The translations under genes and the position numbers were made by a program. Under the pieces are notes generated by a model, which made no database searches, was not told the DNA's origin, and was given only the letters and a program-made list of their open reading frames with translations. Below are positions 17,001 to 25,670 of a stretch of 51,760 bases of DNA, piece after piece; within the stretch, counting starts at the first letter, position 1, and every line of letters starts with the position of its first letter. The stretch is from a bacterium (GTDB taxonomy: Bacteria > Desulfobacterota > DSWW01), in assembly GCA_028277985.1 (NCBI GenBank), contig JANQFG010000042.1, positions 1 through 51,760 on the forward strand. Direction: 5' to 3'.

Positions 17001-19679
17001 TCCGGCCCGGAAGAGGTGGATCTCAGGACGGTCTTCGACGAGGCCGGCCCCACGGATTTCGAACCCCATACCGCGAGCCTCGTACTCGTAGCGTTACCCG
17101 ATGGAATACACCTCGCCTGGTGGGTCATGTTGAACAGGAGCGGGCAGTACAGCGTGCTCGTGGATGCCCATGGAGGCGAGATCATCCAGTGGTTCGATGT
17201 GGTGCTGACCCAGTCGGACGGGATCGATGCCCTCGTGTTCGAGGACAACCCGGATACTGGGGATCAGGTCCTCAAGCATCTGCCGGATTCCTGGTTCGAC
17301 AAGGCGGATCCATTGCGACCGTATCTGTCCACCGGGCCCTATGCCGATGTCTTTGCTCCCGTCGGTGATGGATTCGTGGTCCGACACGAACGACCGGCAC
17401 ATTACCTGAAGGAGTTGAATGACTGGGACCATGAAGGTGTTCCCTTCAATGATACACTCGAACCAGCGATACAGAACGCATTCTACTGGATGAACACGTT
17501 GCATGGGCACTTCCAAGACCTAGGGTTTGATGAGTCGAGCCGTAACTTTGAGGGGGAACTCGCTGTCGATGCGGAAGTCAACTCCATCAAGAAGGCGGAT
17601 GATAGAAGCCCCTGCACATCCGTAAACAATTCATGCTTCTACTGGAGAGGCTTCTTCGCGCAGATCAGGCGTCCCCGCATCACCATGGGGTTCCAATGGG
17701 GTCCGACCGGGGACCCTCCTAAAGTTATTGTGTATGCAGGGACGCCATACTGGAATGCGAATCACGCCCTTGCCGCGGATGCCCTGGTTCACGAATACAC
17801 GCATGGTGTGTCTGCAACGCTGGTCATGGGACCCGAGGAACTTCTTCCCTTTTTCGGAGGCCTCCAGACGGAGGCAGCTTCCGAGGCTGTTTCCGATTTC
17901 TTCGGGGCCAGCGTGACGGACGACCCCGTTGTCGCTGATTACTTCCTGCCCCGGCCTGAGGGTCATCGTCCATGCCGGCTGGACGACTGTGATTTTGACT
18001 ATGATGAGCTCGATGAAACGAGTCTGTTCAACTACACGTTTCCGGTGCCTGGTCACCGGAGCCCGCACAATGCTTCTGTGGTGCTGAGCTCTGCGCTGTG
18101 GAGCGTAAGAGACAAATTGGTGGACGAATACGGACCGGGAGGCAGAGAGCAGACGGAGCGGCTGGTCGTCGATGCGATGAAGATGATGGATGTGAAAGAC
18201 CCCGGCTTCCTGGAAGTGCGTGACGCGATCAACAAGGCGGACCTTTCGCCGGAACCGGGCGCACACAAGGAGATCATCTGGGAGGTGTTTGCCGAGAAGG
18301 GAATGGGATACGACGCGAAATCGAGCGGTCCGGCCGACCTGAATCCAACTGCGGACTACAAGCTTCCCCCTCCCGAGTTGGAGTCGGTCGTGCCGAGCGA
18401 CAACCTACAGGCCGGAATCCCGTATGACCTCCAGGTGACGGGGATCTTCTTCTCGGAAGAGTCCATTGTCTATATCGAGAATCCGGCGACGGCGGATCGG
18501 GACGATGGGGTGGTCTTTGACAGAGAAGACAGCAACATGATCCATGTCACGGGCTATACGTTCGCGCAGATCGGTGATTACAACCTGTGTGTTGTGACCG
18601 AGTACGAGAACCAGCCCATACCCGCGAACAACGGGTGGCACGGTGAGTGCCACACCGTCCATGTGGATAGCGAGGCTCCGAATCAGTACACGATCATTCC
18701 CACGGATCTTGTGTCGGATGAAACCGGCGTGGATCTCATGGGGATCAACAATCCGGGGCAGGTCGTTGGAAGCGCCACGTACGTGGACTCCTTCAGCAAC
18801 ACCTTCGTGGAGGGTTTCATCTGGGATATGGGCGATATCAGGCGAGGCCTTGGGACCCTCGGCTCGCTCTTGAACAGCCAGGCCTTCAAGATCAACGACT
18901 CCCGCCAGGTGGCCGGGATATCCTACGACGATTTGACGGCGGCTTATCAAGGCGTTCGCTGGGAGCCGGACGGCAGCATCACACCGCTCGGCACGCTTGG
19001 CGGAAACAAGACCTGGGCAACGAACCTGAACAATGCGGGCCAGGTCGTGGGTTCCTCCGAGTCGAGCGCCTCGCGGTCTCACGCATTTCTATGGACGAAC
19101 GGCGTCATGACGGACCTGGGGACCCTGGACGGGCGAACCTCATCCACGAGCGGTTCGCTGGACATCAATGAAAACGGTGTGGTTGCCGGCATCTCCAGAT
19201 TCCTGACGGTCGACCACAATTTCAACACCATCACGGTGGTCCGCGCGGTCATCTGGTCGGACGGCGGAATCATCGACCTGGGTTCGGCAGGGGGCGAAAA
19301 CGGATCCAGCCGGGCGGAATCCATCAACGATTCGAATCAGATTGCGGGGACCGACGTTGGGGTCGCGCACCTCTGGGACGGCGGCCCCGGCGGCGTGAGC
19401 CTGGGAACCCTCGGTGGCGCGGGTAGCATGGCCTTCGGCATCAACAACCCGGGACAGGTGGTCGGCGGGTCCGGTATCATCCGTGGGCCGGGCGATGTGT
19501 ACAATGAACACGCCTTCCTCTGGCAGGGTGGCACCATGTACGACCTGAACGACCTGCTGATCGACGGGTCAGACTGGGAATTGATCCGGGCGCTGGACAT
19601 CAACGACGGTGGCCGGATCATAGGCTACGGATCCTACCAGGGGGCTTCTCGAAGTTTCGTGATGACGCCCGTCGAATGA
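14028..19679 (+). CDS. Secreted mosaic M36-type metalloprotease with dockerin-like, TSP1, PQQ-propeller, PASTA and HAF repeats
   Basis: The 1,883-residue protein starts at ATG 14028 behind AAGGAGGAG; a longer frame from 13890 lacks a signal sequence at its start. Visible parts: signal peptide (1-45); a dockerin-like calcium segment (about 49-105: GDTDGDCNVDRDDL, CDLDNDGWITVLDARRLV); a thrombospondin type-1 repeat (119-172: WSEWSECSEECGGGIRTR); a PQQ-like beta-propeller (175-605); two PASTA domains (607-740: VPDVTGREEQSAAEE, VPDVTGVSQAAAEAA); a Big_2-like domain (740-815); an FTP-type propeptide (830-950); a fungalysin/thermolysin-like zinc protease with HEYTH at 1255-1259 and third ligand Glu1286 in EAASEAVSDFFG; and HAF-type repeats (about 1568-1883: INNPGQVVGS, LGTLGG). 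It is exported and probably cleaves its own propeptide. No sorting tail is seen at its C-terminus. Confidence 0.9.
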   Translation: MRNRDYFRSPFFILASSVLAVLLICQGNLLSDTFGPSPAAAQESEIPGDTDGDCNVDRDDLILLLADRNRPVGASACGTTCDLDNDGWITVLDARRLVLACTQPRCAILEPSCEPEEPIDCEVSAWSEWSECSEECGGGIRTRTRTVITPPENGGQECGALKETQACNEQPCPPEAAAWQMKQRDMHNTGRADYTVPVERSNDTFFNTFLWQTQSPGALSSTSMVFFDRVGPDGKDVVAGGYHWPKGVQGMDRHTGAVFWSDNPAGGENIGRTTPAFSNEGSVVYVTNDATPNHPLMAFDPAVCPSVFWHNGSNPVPNHLKMFSPTIARDGRIFLHAWNDRPYGGSDDGTDIAEVWAADTAVNAAYSDPAVYMDEEISLIVSCGRSGRINAYDGGTGAELWSTTVQGTDASVTIDPANGNIYVGTGLNGDIHVAGLDKSGSPLWSEASMMVFDHVGGENNPQRAQSAGALSHDGSTYYFQTNSREGDGRLYAIDTDDGSLNWSYETESLGWEIHSSSPIVTMDKVIVVGNNDNDTYFAIRDDGSQGTLLDTFVVDPEGYARASATLGPDGKLYLPLRTYWTAGDAATNQVENLFAAFDVLNEPAQVIVPDVTGREEQSAAEEVMSASLRVGEVTEQSSSDVPEGHVIGQDPAAGASVSEGSAVDLVVSTGPVMVLVPDVTGVSQAAAEAAIAAAGLIVGDVTTAESTTVPPGDVISQEPPGGTEVEEGSPVDVEIALLTLVSLQAVPGSITFDTFGDSEQLTVTGAFNDGSMRDLTSAVSGTIYRPEASSAIRVDGDGRVTAQSSGVGQVLITNSGIGAVVDVLVELPPVEPPQEAIDAVTAFQQSMGRTVMVGWNHRNGTVRSLFVPGGALTEASTEDPLVIARDFILGNPDLFMLDQATLDEFDVDSQYTTAHNGVTHLVLRQAHQGIPFRHNLIQLNIGADGRILSFGGNCDPSPVYPVMTPSLDGSDAIVIAAGRITPDDPIVPVILSGPEEVDLRTVFDEAGPTDFEPHTASLVLVALPDGIHLAWWVMLNRSGQYSVLVDAHGGEIIQWFDVVLTQSDGIDALVFEDNPDTGDQVLKHLPDSWFDKADPLRPYLSTGPYADVFAPVGDGFVVRHERPAHYLKELNDWDHEGVPFNDTLEPAIQNAFYWMNTLHGHFQDLGFDESSRNFEGELAVDAEVNSIKKADDRSPCTSVNNSCFYWRGFFAQIRRPRITMGFQWGPTGDPPKVIVYAGTPYWNANHALAADALVHEYTHGVSATLVMGPEELLPFFGGLQTEAASEAVSDFFGASVTDDPVVADYFLPRPEGHRPCRLDDCDFDYDELDETSLFNYTFPVPGHRSPHNASVVLSSALWSVRDKLVDEYGPGGREQTERLVVDAMKMMDVKDPGFLEVRDAINKADLSPEPGAHKEIIWEVFAEKGMGYDAKSSGPADLNPTADYKLPPPELESVVPSDNLQAGIPYDLQVTGIFFSEESIVYIENPATADRDDGVVFDREDSNMIHVTGYTFAQIGDYNLCVVTEYENQPIPANNGWHGECHTVHVDSEAPNQYTIIPTDLVSDETGVDLMGINNPGQVVGSATYVDSFSNTFVEGFIWDMGDIRRGLGTLGSLLNSQAFKINDSRQVAGISYDDLTAAYQGVRWEPDGSITPLGTLGGNKTWATNLNNAGQVVGSSESSASRSHAFLWTNGVMTDLGTLDGRTSSTSGSLDINENGVVAGISRFLTVDHNFNTITVVRAVIWSDGGIIDLGSAGGENGSSRAESINDSNQIAGTDVGVAHLWDGGPGGVSLGTLGGAGSMAFGINNPGQVVGGSGIIRGPGDVYNEHAFLWQGGTMYDLNDLLIDGSDWELIRALDINDGGRIIGYGSYQGASRSFVMTPVE

Positions 19680-19683
19680 TACC

Positions 19684-19944
19684 CTACTTCGTCTGAGGAG
19701 CTCTTCTCTTCCATCGCTGAGGGGGTTCGGGCAATTCGGCCTTCGTTTCGACCTTCTTGTTGCCCGTGGCCCAAACCTTGGCGACCTTGGTGAACTCCTT
19801 GTGGGTGAGATTGCACTTGATCTCGCCTTTCTCCTTGCTGAAGCAGAAGTGTCGCCCTTCCGGGAAATAGATGCATTCCCACTCTTCGGCATGGGCCAGC
19901 GACGCCATCGCAACGAGAGATAGGACCGCCAGGATCGTTTTCAT
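19684..19944 (-). CDS. Small secreted hypothetical protein
   Basis: An 86-residue protein with a clear signal peptide (MKTILAVLSLVAMASLAHA) and a short mature domain with three cysteines in WECIYFPEGRHFCFSKEKGE and IKCN, ending in a basic Pro-rich tail. I do not recognise a family. The ATG at 19944 was chosen over a longer frame from 20100 because it starts exactly at the signal peptide and has AGAGGGAAGA upstream. It converges with the mosaic protease gene, with 4 bases between stop codons. Likely periplasmic. Confidence 0.7.
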   Translation of the reverse strand: MKTILAVLSLVAMASLAHAEEWECIYFPEGRHFCFSKEKGEIKCNLTHKEFTKVAKVWATGNKKVETKAELPEPPQRWKRRAPQTK

Positions 19945-20314
19945 TGTCTTCCCTCTGTTTGTTGTTTGCGCGACCATGCAGGACTCGTGCGCCCGGATAC
20001 CTGGGATGGCCGCAACGACCAGATCGACAGGGTTGAATCGGTTGAGGAAGGCAAAGACAGGCGTCACAAGGTCGGAAAGGGGGAAGCGGTCTTCCGTCAA
20101 CGTTCAGTCTGTTCGTCCAGGGTGCATGAGAGTCTTTTCGACCGAGGATGGGGAAACCTTAAGCAGGCGGCGCGGCGTGTTCTAGTCACGATAAAGGAAG
20201 ACAACGATTCTCTGGACTCTCAATCACACTGCCGGTAGTCTGTTCTCACTGCCGGCCGTGTTTCCATTGCCTGAGTCGCCTGAGTTCAGGGTCCGCTCAA
20301 AGAGGAGGTGGAAG
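19945..20314. other. Intergenic region, 370 bp
   Basis: Lies between two divergent starts (19944 minus and 20315 plus). Short frames are present but have no family features. I see only a short direct repeat (ACTGCCGG, twice near 20228 and 20250) and no convincing promoter or RNA. Confidence 0.4.
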
Positions 20315-20944
20315 ATGAAACTGTACGATTGTCAGATGGCACCCAACCCGCGCCGAGCCCGCATTTTCATCGCCGAGAAAGGGTTGGACGTCCCCAGGCA
20401 AGAAGTGAACATCATGGAGGGCGAGAACCTCGGAGAAGATTATCTCAGGGTCAATCGGTGGGGCATGCTGCCGAGCCTCGAGCTTGACGACGGAACCGTG
20501 ATCGCTGAGGCACCCTGTATCTTCGGATACATCGAGGCCCTGCACCCCGTACCGAATCTGCTCGGGAATGATCCCAAGGAGTCGGCCATGATCCAGGCGT
20601 GGGAACGCTTCGCCGAGATGTCCGGGATGCAGTCGATCGGCGAGTTCTTCCGGAATCAGACTCCGGCCCTGAAGGACCGTGCGGTACCCGGATACAAGGG
20701 GGTGCCTCTGATTCCTGAGTTGGTGGAGCGGGCCAAGAAGCGGGCGGCCTACTTCTATGACCAGATCGAGAAGCGGCTCGGCGAATCCGAATATCTCGGG
20801 AGCGGCCGCTTCACCGCAGCGGATATCACGGCTTTGTGCGCTATCGACTTCGGGAATGCGGTGGGCCTCGGGATTCCGGAAGGCAACGAGAACACGAGAC
20901 GCTGGTACAAGGCGGTCAGCGAGCGCCCCAGCGCTGCGGCCTGA
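20315..20944 (+). CDS. Glutathione S-transferase family protein
   Basis: A 209-residue GST-fold protein. The N-terminal thioredoxin-like domain is visible as MKLYDCQMAPNPRRARIFIAEKG, VNRWGMLPSLELDDGTVIAEAPCIFGYIE, including the cis-Pro (LPSLEL) and the EA-C/S glutathione gamma-glutamyl contact. The all-helical C-terminal domain contains YLGSGRFTAADITALCAIDFG, the conserved N-capping box region. Start ATG 20315 has AGAGGAGGT upstream; a longer frame from 20258 is rejected. GSTs conjugate glutathione or act as peroxidases or isomerases; substrate cannot be told. The nqr operon follows on the same strand with its own promoter. Confidence 0.88.
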   Translation: MKLYDCQMAPNPRRARIFIAEKGLDVPRQEVNIMEGENLGEDYLRVNRWGMLPSLELDDGTVIAEAPCIFGYIEALHPVPNLLGNDPKESAMIQAWERFAEMSGMQSIGEFFRNQTPALKDRAVPGYKGVPLIPELVERAKKRAAYFYDQIEKRLGESEYLGSGRFTAADITALCAIDFGNAVGLGIPEGNENTRRWYKAVSERPSAAA

Positions 20945-20981
20945 CCGGACGAACAGGGAGCCGTCGTGAGTCATCTCATTC

Positions 20982-21010
20982 TTGACACCTTATCCTCCAT
21001 CACCTAACCT
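20982..21010 (+). promoter_or_regulatory. Candidate promoter of the nqr operon
   Basis: Perfect -35 TTGACA (20982-20987), 17-base spacer, TAACCT (21005-21010), 55 bases before the nqrA ATG at 21066. It also argues against an upstream TTG start at 20982, which would sit in the -35 box. Confidence 0.5.
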
Positions 21011-21065
21011 GGCTCCAGCCGAAACAGAGTTCTCGTGGCGACAAAGGGCTGGAATCCGGGTAAAG

Positions 21066-22433
21066 ATGAAGACCGTACGAGTCAAGAAGGGATACGATCT
21101 CAAGGTTGTCGGATCACCCGCCACCGAATTGCAGGAGGCGGAGCGACCGGGCCGGTTGGCCGTGCTGCCGGAGCACATTCCTTTTGTGAAGCCTCGTCTG
21201 AAGATCGCAAAGGGGGATCGCGTCGCCCTGGGCTCCCCCCTGTTCGAAGACAAACGCAACCCGGACATCCAATTCCTGGCTCCCGGAGGCGGGCAGGTGG
21301 CCGACATTCGTTTCGGACCGCGTCGGGTGATTCAGGAAATCATCATCGAGCTGGATGAAACCGAAAGCTCGGTGGAATTCGAGAGGTACAGCGAGGCAGA
21401 CCTCGACAAGATGAGCCGGGAGCAACTCGTCCAGACCCTGGTGCGAGGTGGGCTCTGGCCATTGATCCGGGAGTTGCCCTTCAGAGACTACGCAACATCG
21501 GACTTCGTTCCGCCCGCCCTGTTCATCCGCCTCGGCAGCCTCGAGCCCTTTCACCCGGCTCCCCAGGTCTATCTTCACGGCAGGGAGGAACTCTTTCGCT
21601 TCGGTTGGAGCGTCTTGAGCAAACTGGCGGATGGCAGGGTGCACGTCTGCGTTCACAGGGACCACACCGAATGGGCTTCGTCGCTCGACGGACTGATCAA
21701 TCTGACCTACACGGGCAACTATCCAGCTCATGATCCGGGCGTCCTTCTGTATCGAATGAAGTCGTCATCCGATGAGAACCGTGCCTGGTTCGTGGACGGC
21801 CAGGACGTGGTTCTCATCGCCCGTCTCTTGCTTGAGGGAACTTACCCCACGGAGCGCGTCGTTTCCCTGGCCGGGTCGGGTGCCCGTGATCCCGGGCACA
21901 GGGTCACCCGAATGGGGGCGCCCCTATCCCTGATCGCCGGCGAAGTGAAGGAGCACGAGAGCTTTCGCTATATCCAGGGCGGTGTCCTGACCGGTTTCGG
22001 TTCTGAAGAGTATTCGCATCTCGGATTTGCGGAGACGGCCCTCAATCTGCTGCCCGAGGGTCACCGCAAGGGTGAGCTGCTGGGGCTGTTCGATCCCGGC
22101 TATCGGAAACCGACCTATTCCAGGGCATTTCTGTCGGCCCTGAACCCGGAACCGCTGGAAATGAATTGCAGCATGCACGGCGGAGAACGGGCCTGCATCG
22201 CCTGTGGGTACTGTACCCTGGTCTGTCCGGTCGACATCCTTCCCCAGTTCACCTACAAGGCCGTCCTGGCGGGAGAAGTCGAGGAATCCCTCGAGCACGG
22301 GTTGCTGGACTGTGCGGAATGCGCCCTCTGCTCTTATGTGTGCCCTTCAAAAATCGAGCTTTTCGAGACATTGAAGACGGCGAAAGCGGATTTCTACAAC
22401 GAAAGAAGCAGGCACGCCGATGAATCCGATTGA
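21066..22433 (+). CDS. nqrA: Na+-translocating NADH:quinone reductase subunit A with C-terminal RnfC-like [4Fe-4S] dicluster motifs
   Basis: The 455-residue protein begins MKTVRVKKGYDLKVVGSPA, like NqrA, the peripheral quinone-site subunit of the Na+-NQR complex, which oxidises NADH, reduces quinone and pumps sodium. Central blocks (PGGGQVADIRFGPRRVIQEI; FVDGQDVVLIARLL; GAPLSLIAGEVKE) fit the NqrA core. Well-studied NqrA proteins contain no iron-sulfur cluster, yet here two CxxCxxCxxxCP motifs occur near residues 376-386 (CIACGYCTLVCP) and 416-426 (CAECALCSYVCP), as in RnfC. The frame is uninterrupted, so this is one polypeptide. nqrB overlaps its end by 14 bases. Start 21066 is chosen from family alignment and promoter position. 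Either an NqrA that kept the dicluster domain of an RnfC-like ancestor or a fusion. Confidence 0.9.
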   Translation: MKTVRVKKGYDLKVVGSPATELQEAERPGRLAVLPEHIPFVKPRLKIAKGDRVALGSPLFEDKRNPDIQFLAPGGGQVADIRFGPRRVIQEIIIELDETESSVEFERYSEADLDKMSREQLVQTLVRGGLWPLIRELPFRDYATSDFVPPALFIRLGSLEPFHPAPQVYLHGREELFRFGWSVLSKLADGRVHVCVHRDHTEWASSLDGLINLTYTGNYPAHDPGVLLYRMKSSSDENRAWFVDGQDVVLIARLLLEGTYPTERVVSLAGSGARDPGHRVTRMGAPLSLIAGEVKEHESFRYIQGGVLTGFGSEEYSHLGFAETALNLLPEGHRKGELLGLFDPGYRKPTYSRAFLSALNPEPLEMNCSMHGGERACIACGYCTLVCPVDILPQFTYKAVLAGEVEESLEHGLLDCAECALCSYVCPSKIELFETLKTAKADFYNERSRHADESD

Positions 22434-23604
22434 GCGATTTTTCGAATCCACACGAAAACACTTCGAAGAGGGAGGCAGATTCGAGAGGCTGTGGCCTTTC
22501 TACGAGTCCATCGAATCGGTCTTCTTCTCTCCGGCGCGGGCGAGCCGTGCGGCACCCAACGTGAGGGACCAGCTCGATGTCAAGCGATACATGATGCTGG
22601 TCATCGTTGCCTTGATGCCCCACTACGCCTTCGGCGTGTACAACGTCGGCCTTCAGTCCCATCTGGCCTACGGCCTGGGAACCGAACTCTGGCCGGTGAT
22701 CTGGACAGGGTTGAAGGCCGTGGTTCCGATCGTCGTCGTGGTCTATGTCTTCGGGTTTGCCTGGGAAACGTTGTTCGCTTCCGTGCGAAAACACGAAATG
22801 AGCGAAGGGGTGCTGGTGACGTGCGCCCTGTTCCCCCTGACCCTGCCGCCCACGATCCCCCTCTGGCAGGCGGCCATGGGCATCTCTTTCGGCATCGTGA
22901 TCGGAAAGGAAATCTTCGGCGGTACGGGCAGGAATTTCCTGAATCCGGCCTTGACGGGAAGGGCTTTCCTTTACTTCGCCTACCCGGCTCAGAATTCCGG
23001 TGACGCGATCTGGACGGTCCTGAGGGACGGCGGAGCTGCGGCGGTGGATGCGGTCAGTGGCGCGACGCCCCTTGCGATCGCTGCCGTCACCCCGCCGTCC
23101 GGAGACGTCCTGTCCGCCCTTTCCGATGCCGGCTACAGCACCGCCAAGCTCTTCTTCGGCCTCTACCCCGGCAGCATAGGGGGCACGGCGACCTTCCTCA
23201 GTATTCTGGGCGCCGCTTTTCTCATTCTGCTGGGGATTGCGAGCTATCGAATCATCTTCGGCTGCATTCTCGGCCTGCTCGGGACCGGCCTGCTGCTGAA
23301 CCTGGTGGTGCCGGAAGGAGCCTCGCCTTATCTCGCCCTGAATCCGCTCCATCACCTGATCATCGGCGGAAGCATGTTTGCCTTTGCCTATATGGCCACC
23401 GATCCGGTTTCAGCCTCCCACATGCAAGGGGCCCGATGGATCTACGGGTTCGGCATCGGCGCCCTCACGGTCCTGATCCGCGTCTTCAATCCGGCCTTTC
23501 CGGAGGGAGTCGGTCTGGCGGTCCTGTTCATGAACCTTTTCGCCCCTCTGCTGGATCATATTGAGATAGGGGTTCGGTTAAGAAGAAGGATCCCGAATGT
23601 CTGA
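22420..23604 (+). CDS. nqrB: Na+-translocating NADH:quinone reductase subunit B
   Basis: A 394-residue polytopic membrane protein of the NqrB/RnfD family. N-terminal cytoplasmic segment (PIERFFESTRKHFEEGG) is followed by KRYMMLVIVALMPHYAFGVYN and about ten hydrophobic segments. GGTGRNFLNPALTGRAFLYFAYP is a strongly conserved block, and DAVSGATPLAIAA near residue 212 contains the SGAT motif whose threonine carries covalent FMN. MATDPVSASHMQGARWIYG is the other family signature. It overlaps nqrA by 14 bases and nqrC by 8 bases, so translation is probably coupled. The length and N-terminal extension fit NqrB rather than RnfD. Confidence 0.96.
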   Translation: MNPIERFFESTRKHFEEGGRFERLWPFYESIESVFFSPARASRAAPNVRDQLDVKRYMMLVIVALMPHYAFGVYNVGLQSHLAYGLGTELWPVIWTGLKAVVPIVVVVYVFGFAWETLFASVRKHEMSEGVLVTCALFPLTLPPTIPLWQAAMGISFGIVIGKEIFGGTGRNFLNPALTGRAFLYFAYPAQNSGDAIWTVLRDGGAAAVDAVSGATPLAIAAVTPPSGDVLSALSDAGYSTAKLFFGLYPGSIGGTATFLSILGAAFLILLGIASYRIIFGCILGLLGTGLLLNLVVPEGASPYLALNPLHHLIIGGSMFAFAYMATDPVSASHMQGARWIYGFGIGALTVLIRVFNPAFPEGVGLAVLFMNLFAPLLDHIEIGVRLRRRIPNV

Positions 23605-24325
23605 TCGATTGAAATCTGTCCTCTTTGCGGCGGCCCTTTGCCTCGTCTGCAGCATCATCCTGACGACCGCCTCCACGGGTCTCAACCGGTTTCAGCAGAA
23701 GAACATGCGGATCGACAAACATCGGAACATCCTGAGGTCGGTCGGGCTGGTGGAAGAAGGCGGGAGGGTTGCGGCCGATGCCGTCGAGGCTCTGTATGCC
23801 GAATACATCGTAACGCGCTGGGTCGATCCGTCAGGCCGATTGATCAAAGACTCGGAGCGGGGTGAAACCGATCTTCCTCTCTACGTCTATATGAAGGAGG
23901 GAGACATCGAAGCCTACATCGTGCCCTTCAACTCTCGAGGGCTGTGGGGGAGAATCCACGGGTACCTGGCGATCGACAACGACGGCAGCACCATTACCGG
24001 CTTCACGGTTTTCAAACATTCGGAAACCCCGGGGCTGGGAGGTGAAATCGAGAGGGCCTGGTTTCAGAAGAACTGGGTGGGGAAGAAGATCGTAGATTAC
24101 GGAGGCGAATTCGTATCGGTCGGCATTGCGAAGGGTGCAGTGAAGGATACGGTGCCGCCTGAGGAACAGTCTCACTACGTGGACGGCATCAGCGGTGCCA
24201 CCATGACGGGCAAGTACCTGACCTCAGGCCTCAAAGAGACTCTCGAGAACTACGAACCGGTTTCGATCCGGTTCAGAAAGAACCTGGTCCACGAGGCAGC
24301 CGGAGAAGGAAGGGACGCCGAATGA
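23597..24325 (+). CDS. nqrC: Na+-translocating NADH:quinone reductase subunit C
   Basis: A 242-residue protein with one N-terminal transmembrane helix (SVLFAAALCLVCSIILTTAS) and a periplasmic FMN-binding domain. The flavinylation motif SGATMTGKYLT is near residue 199, its threonine expected to bind FMN through a phosphoester bond after ApbE action. Other family blocks are YLAIDNDGSTITGFTVFKHSETPGLG (positions around 125-150) and WVGKKI. The 8-base overlap with nqrB and the downstream nqrD confirm its place in the operon. No apbE gene is in the window. Confidence 0.95.
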   Translation: MSDRLKSVLFAAALCLVCSIILTTASTGLNRFQQKNMRIDKHRNILRSVGLVEEGGRVAADAVEALYAEYIVTRWVDPSGRLIKDSERGETDLPLYVYMKEGDIEAYIVPFNSRGLWGRIHGYLAIDNDGSTITGFTVFKHSETPGLGGEIERAWFQKNWVGKKIVDYGGEFVSVGIAKGAVKDTVPPEEQSHYVDGISGATMTGKYLTSGLKETLENYEPVSIRFRKNLVHEAAGEGRDAE

Positions 24326-24363
24326 CCGATCTATGCTTCTCCGGTTCTTAGCAGGAGAGAGGG

Positions 24364-25011
24364 ATGAACGGAACCATTATACGCCCCTGGGCCGCGATCC
24401 GAAAGACCAAGGCCTTCAAGGACGTCGCGCGTGCCCTGTGGGAAGCCAACCCGGTCTCCAAGCAGATCCTGGGAATCTGCTCCGCCCTGGCGGTCACCGT
24501 GCAGATGAGCACCGCCATTGTCATGAGCATCGCCCTGACCTTCGTCGTCGCTTTCTCCAATCTGGCCATCTCGAGTATGCGTCGCGTGATACCTCGAAAC
24601 ATCCGCATCATCGCGGAGGTGGCCGTGATTGCCACGTTGGTGATCGTGGCCGACGAGGTGCTCAAGGCCTTCATGTACGACATCAGCAAGCAGTTGTCCG
24701 TTTTTGTCGGACTGATCATTACCAACTGCATCGTTTTGGGCCGGGCCGAAGGCTACGCATTGACCAACCCGCCCTTTCGTTCCTTCATGGACGGTATTGC
24801 GAACGGCATCGGATACAGCTCGATCCTGATCGGCGTCGCTTTCTTCAGAGAGCTGCTCGGCTCGGGCAAGCTGCTCGGTTTCCAGGTGGTGCCCGACGCG
24901 GTCTACGAGCTCGGGTATGTAGACAACGGGTTGATGGTATTGGCCCCCGGGGCCTTCATCATCATCGGATTGTTCGTGTGGTTGGAGAATACCCTGTTGG
25001 ACAGAGAATAA
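24364..25011 (+). CDS. nqrD: Na+-translocating NADH:quinone reductase subunit D
   Basis: A 215-residue polytopic membrane protein of the NqrD/RnfE family. Conserved pieces are [38 protein letters not shown] and [16 protein letters not shown], the last holding one of the cysteines that, with NqrE, bind the intramembrane iron centre. The six-helix pattern is complete. ATG 24364 follows GGAGAGAGGG. It starts 38 bases after nqrC and is followed 40 bases later by nqrE. Confidence 0.96.
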   Translation: MNGTIIRPWAAIRKTKAFKDVARALWEANPVSKQILGICSALAVTVQMSTAIVMSIALTFVVAFSNLAISSMRRVIPRNIRIIAEVAVIATLVIVADEVLKAFMYDISKQLSVFVGLIITNCIVLGRAEGYALTNPPFRSFMDGIANGIGYSSILIGVAFFRELLGSGKLLGFQVVPDAVYELGYVDNGLMVLAPGAFIIIGLFVWLENTLLDRE

Positions 25012-25051
25012 CCCGGGCAGCGCCTCAACCGGCTTGCAGGGCAGGGGAACC

Positions 25052-25660
25052 ATGGAAAACCTGATCAGCATCGGTCTCGAGTCGATCTTCGTGGGCAATA
25101 TCCTGTTGGCCTACTTCCTGGGGATGTGCTCCTTCCTGGCGATCTCCAAGAACATGAAAACTGCCACCGGTCTCGGCATCGCCGTGATCTTCGTGTTGAC
25201 GGTCACAACGCCGGCCAACTGGGCGATCTACAAATTCCTGCTGGCCCCCGGCGCCCTGGCATGGGCCGGACTGCCCGAGGTGGACCTGAGCTTTCTGAAG
25301 CTCGTCCTCTTCATCGCGACCATCGCCGCCATCGTCCAGGCCCTCGAAATGGTCATCGACAGGTTTTCGCCGGGCCTCTACGCGGCGCTGGGCGTCTTTC
25401 TGCCGCTGATCACCGTCAACTGTGCCATCCTGGGCGTGTCCCTGTTCATGGTCGAGCGTGCCTACACGTTCAACGAGACCTTGGTCTACGGTACGGGCTC
25501 CGGTGTGGGATGGGCCCTGGCCATCATTTCCATGGCGGCGATCTTGAGAAAGCTTCGATACGCCGATGTGCCCCAGGGCCTCCAGGGATTCGCCATCAAC
25601 ATGATCACCACCGGCTTGATCGCCATGGGGTTCATGCTGTTCGCCGGGATCACTTTGTAA
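25052..25660 (+). CDS. nqrE: Na+-translocating NADH:quinone reductase subunit E
   Basis: A 202-residue membrane protein of the NqrE/RnfA family, pseudo-symmetric to NqrD. It starts [20 protein letters not shown] and includes [19 protein letters not shown] and [20 protein letters not shown], with the two cysteines expected to help ligate the intramembrane iron centre. The ATG at 25052 behind CAGGGGAA is preferred over a TTG at 25034. [18 protein letters not shown] C-terminal helix is present. Confidence 0.95.
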   Translation: MENLISIGLESIFVGNILLAYFLGMCSFLAISKNMKTATGLGIAVIFVLTVTTPANWAIYKFLLAPGALAWAGLPEVDLSFLKLVLFIATIAAIVQALEMVIDRFSPGLYAALGVFLPLITVNCAILGVSLFMVERAYTFNETLVYGTGSGVGWALAIISMAAILRKLRYADVPQGLQGFAINMITTGLIAMGFMLFAGITL

Positions 25661-25670
25661 GGAACCATCC

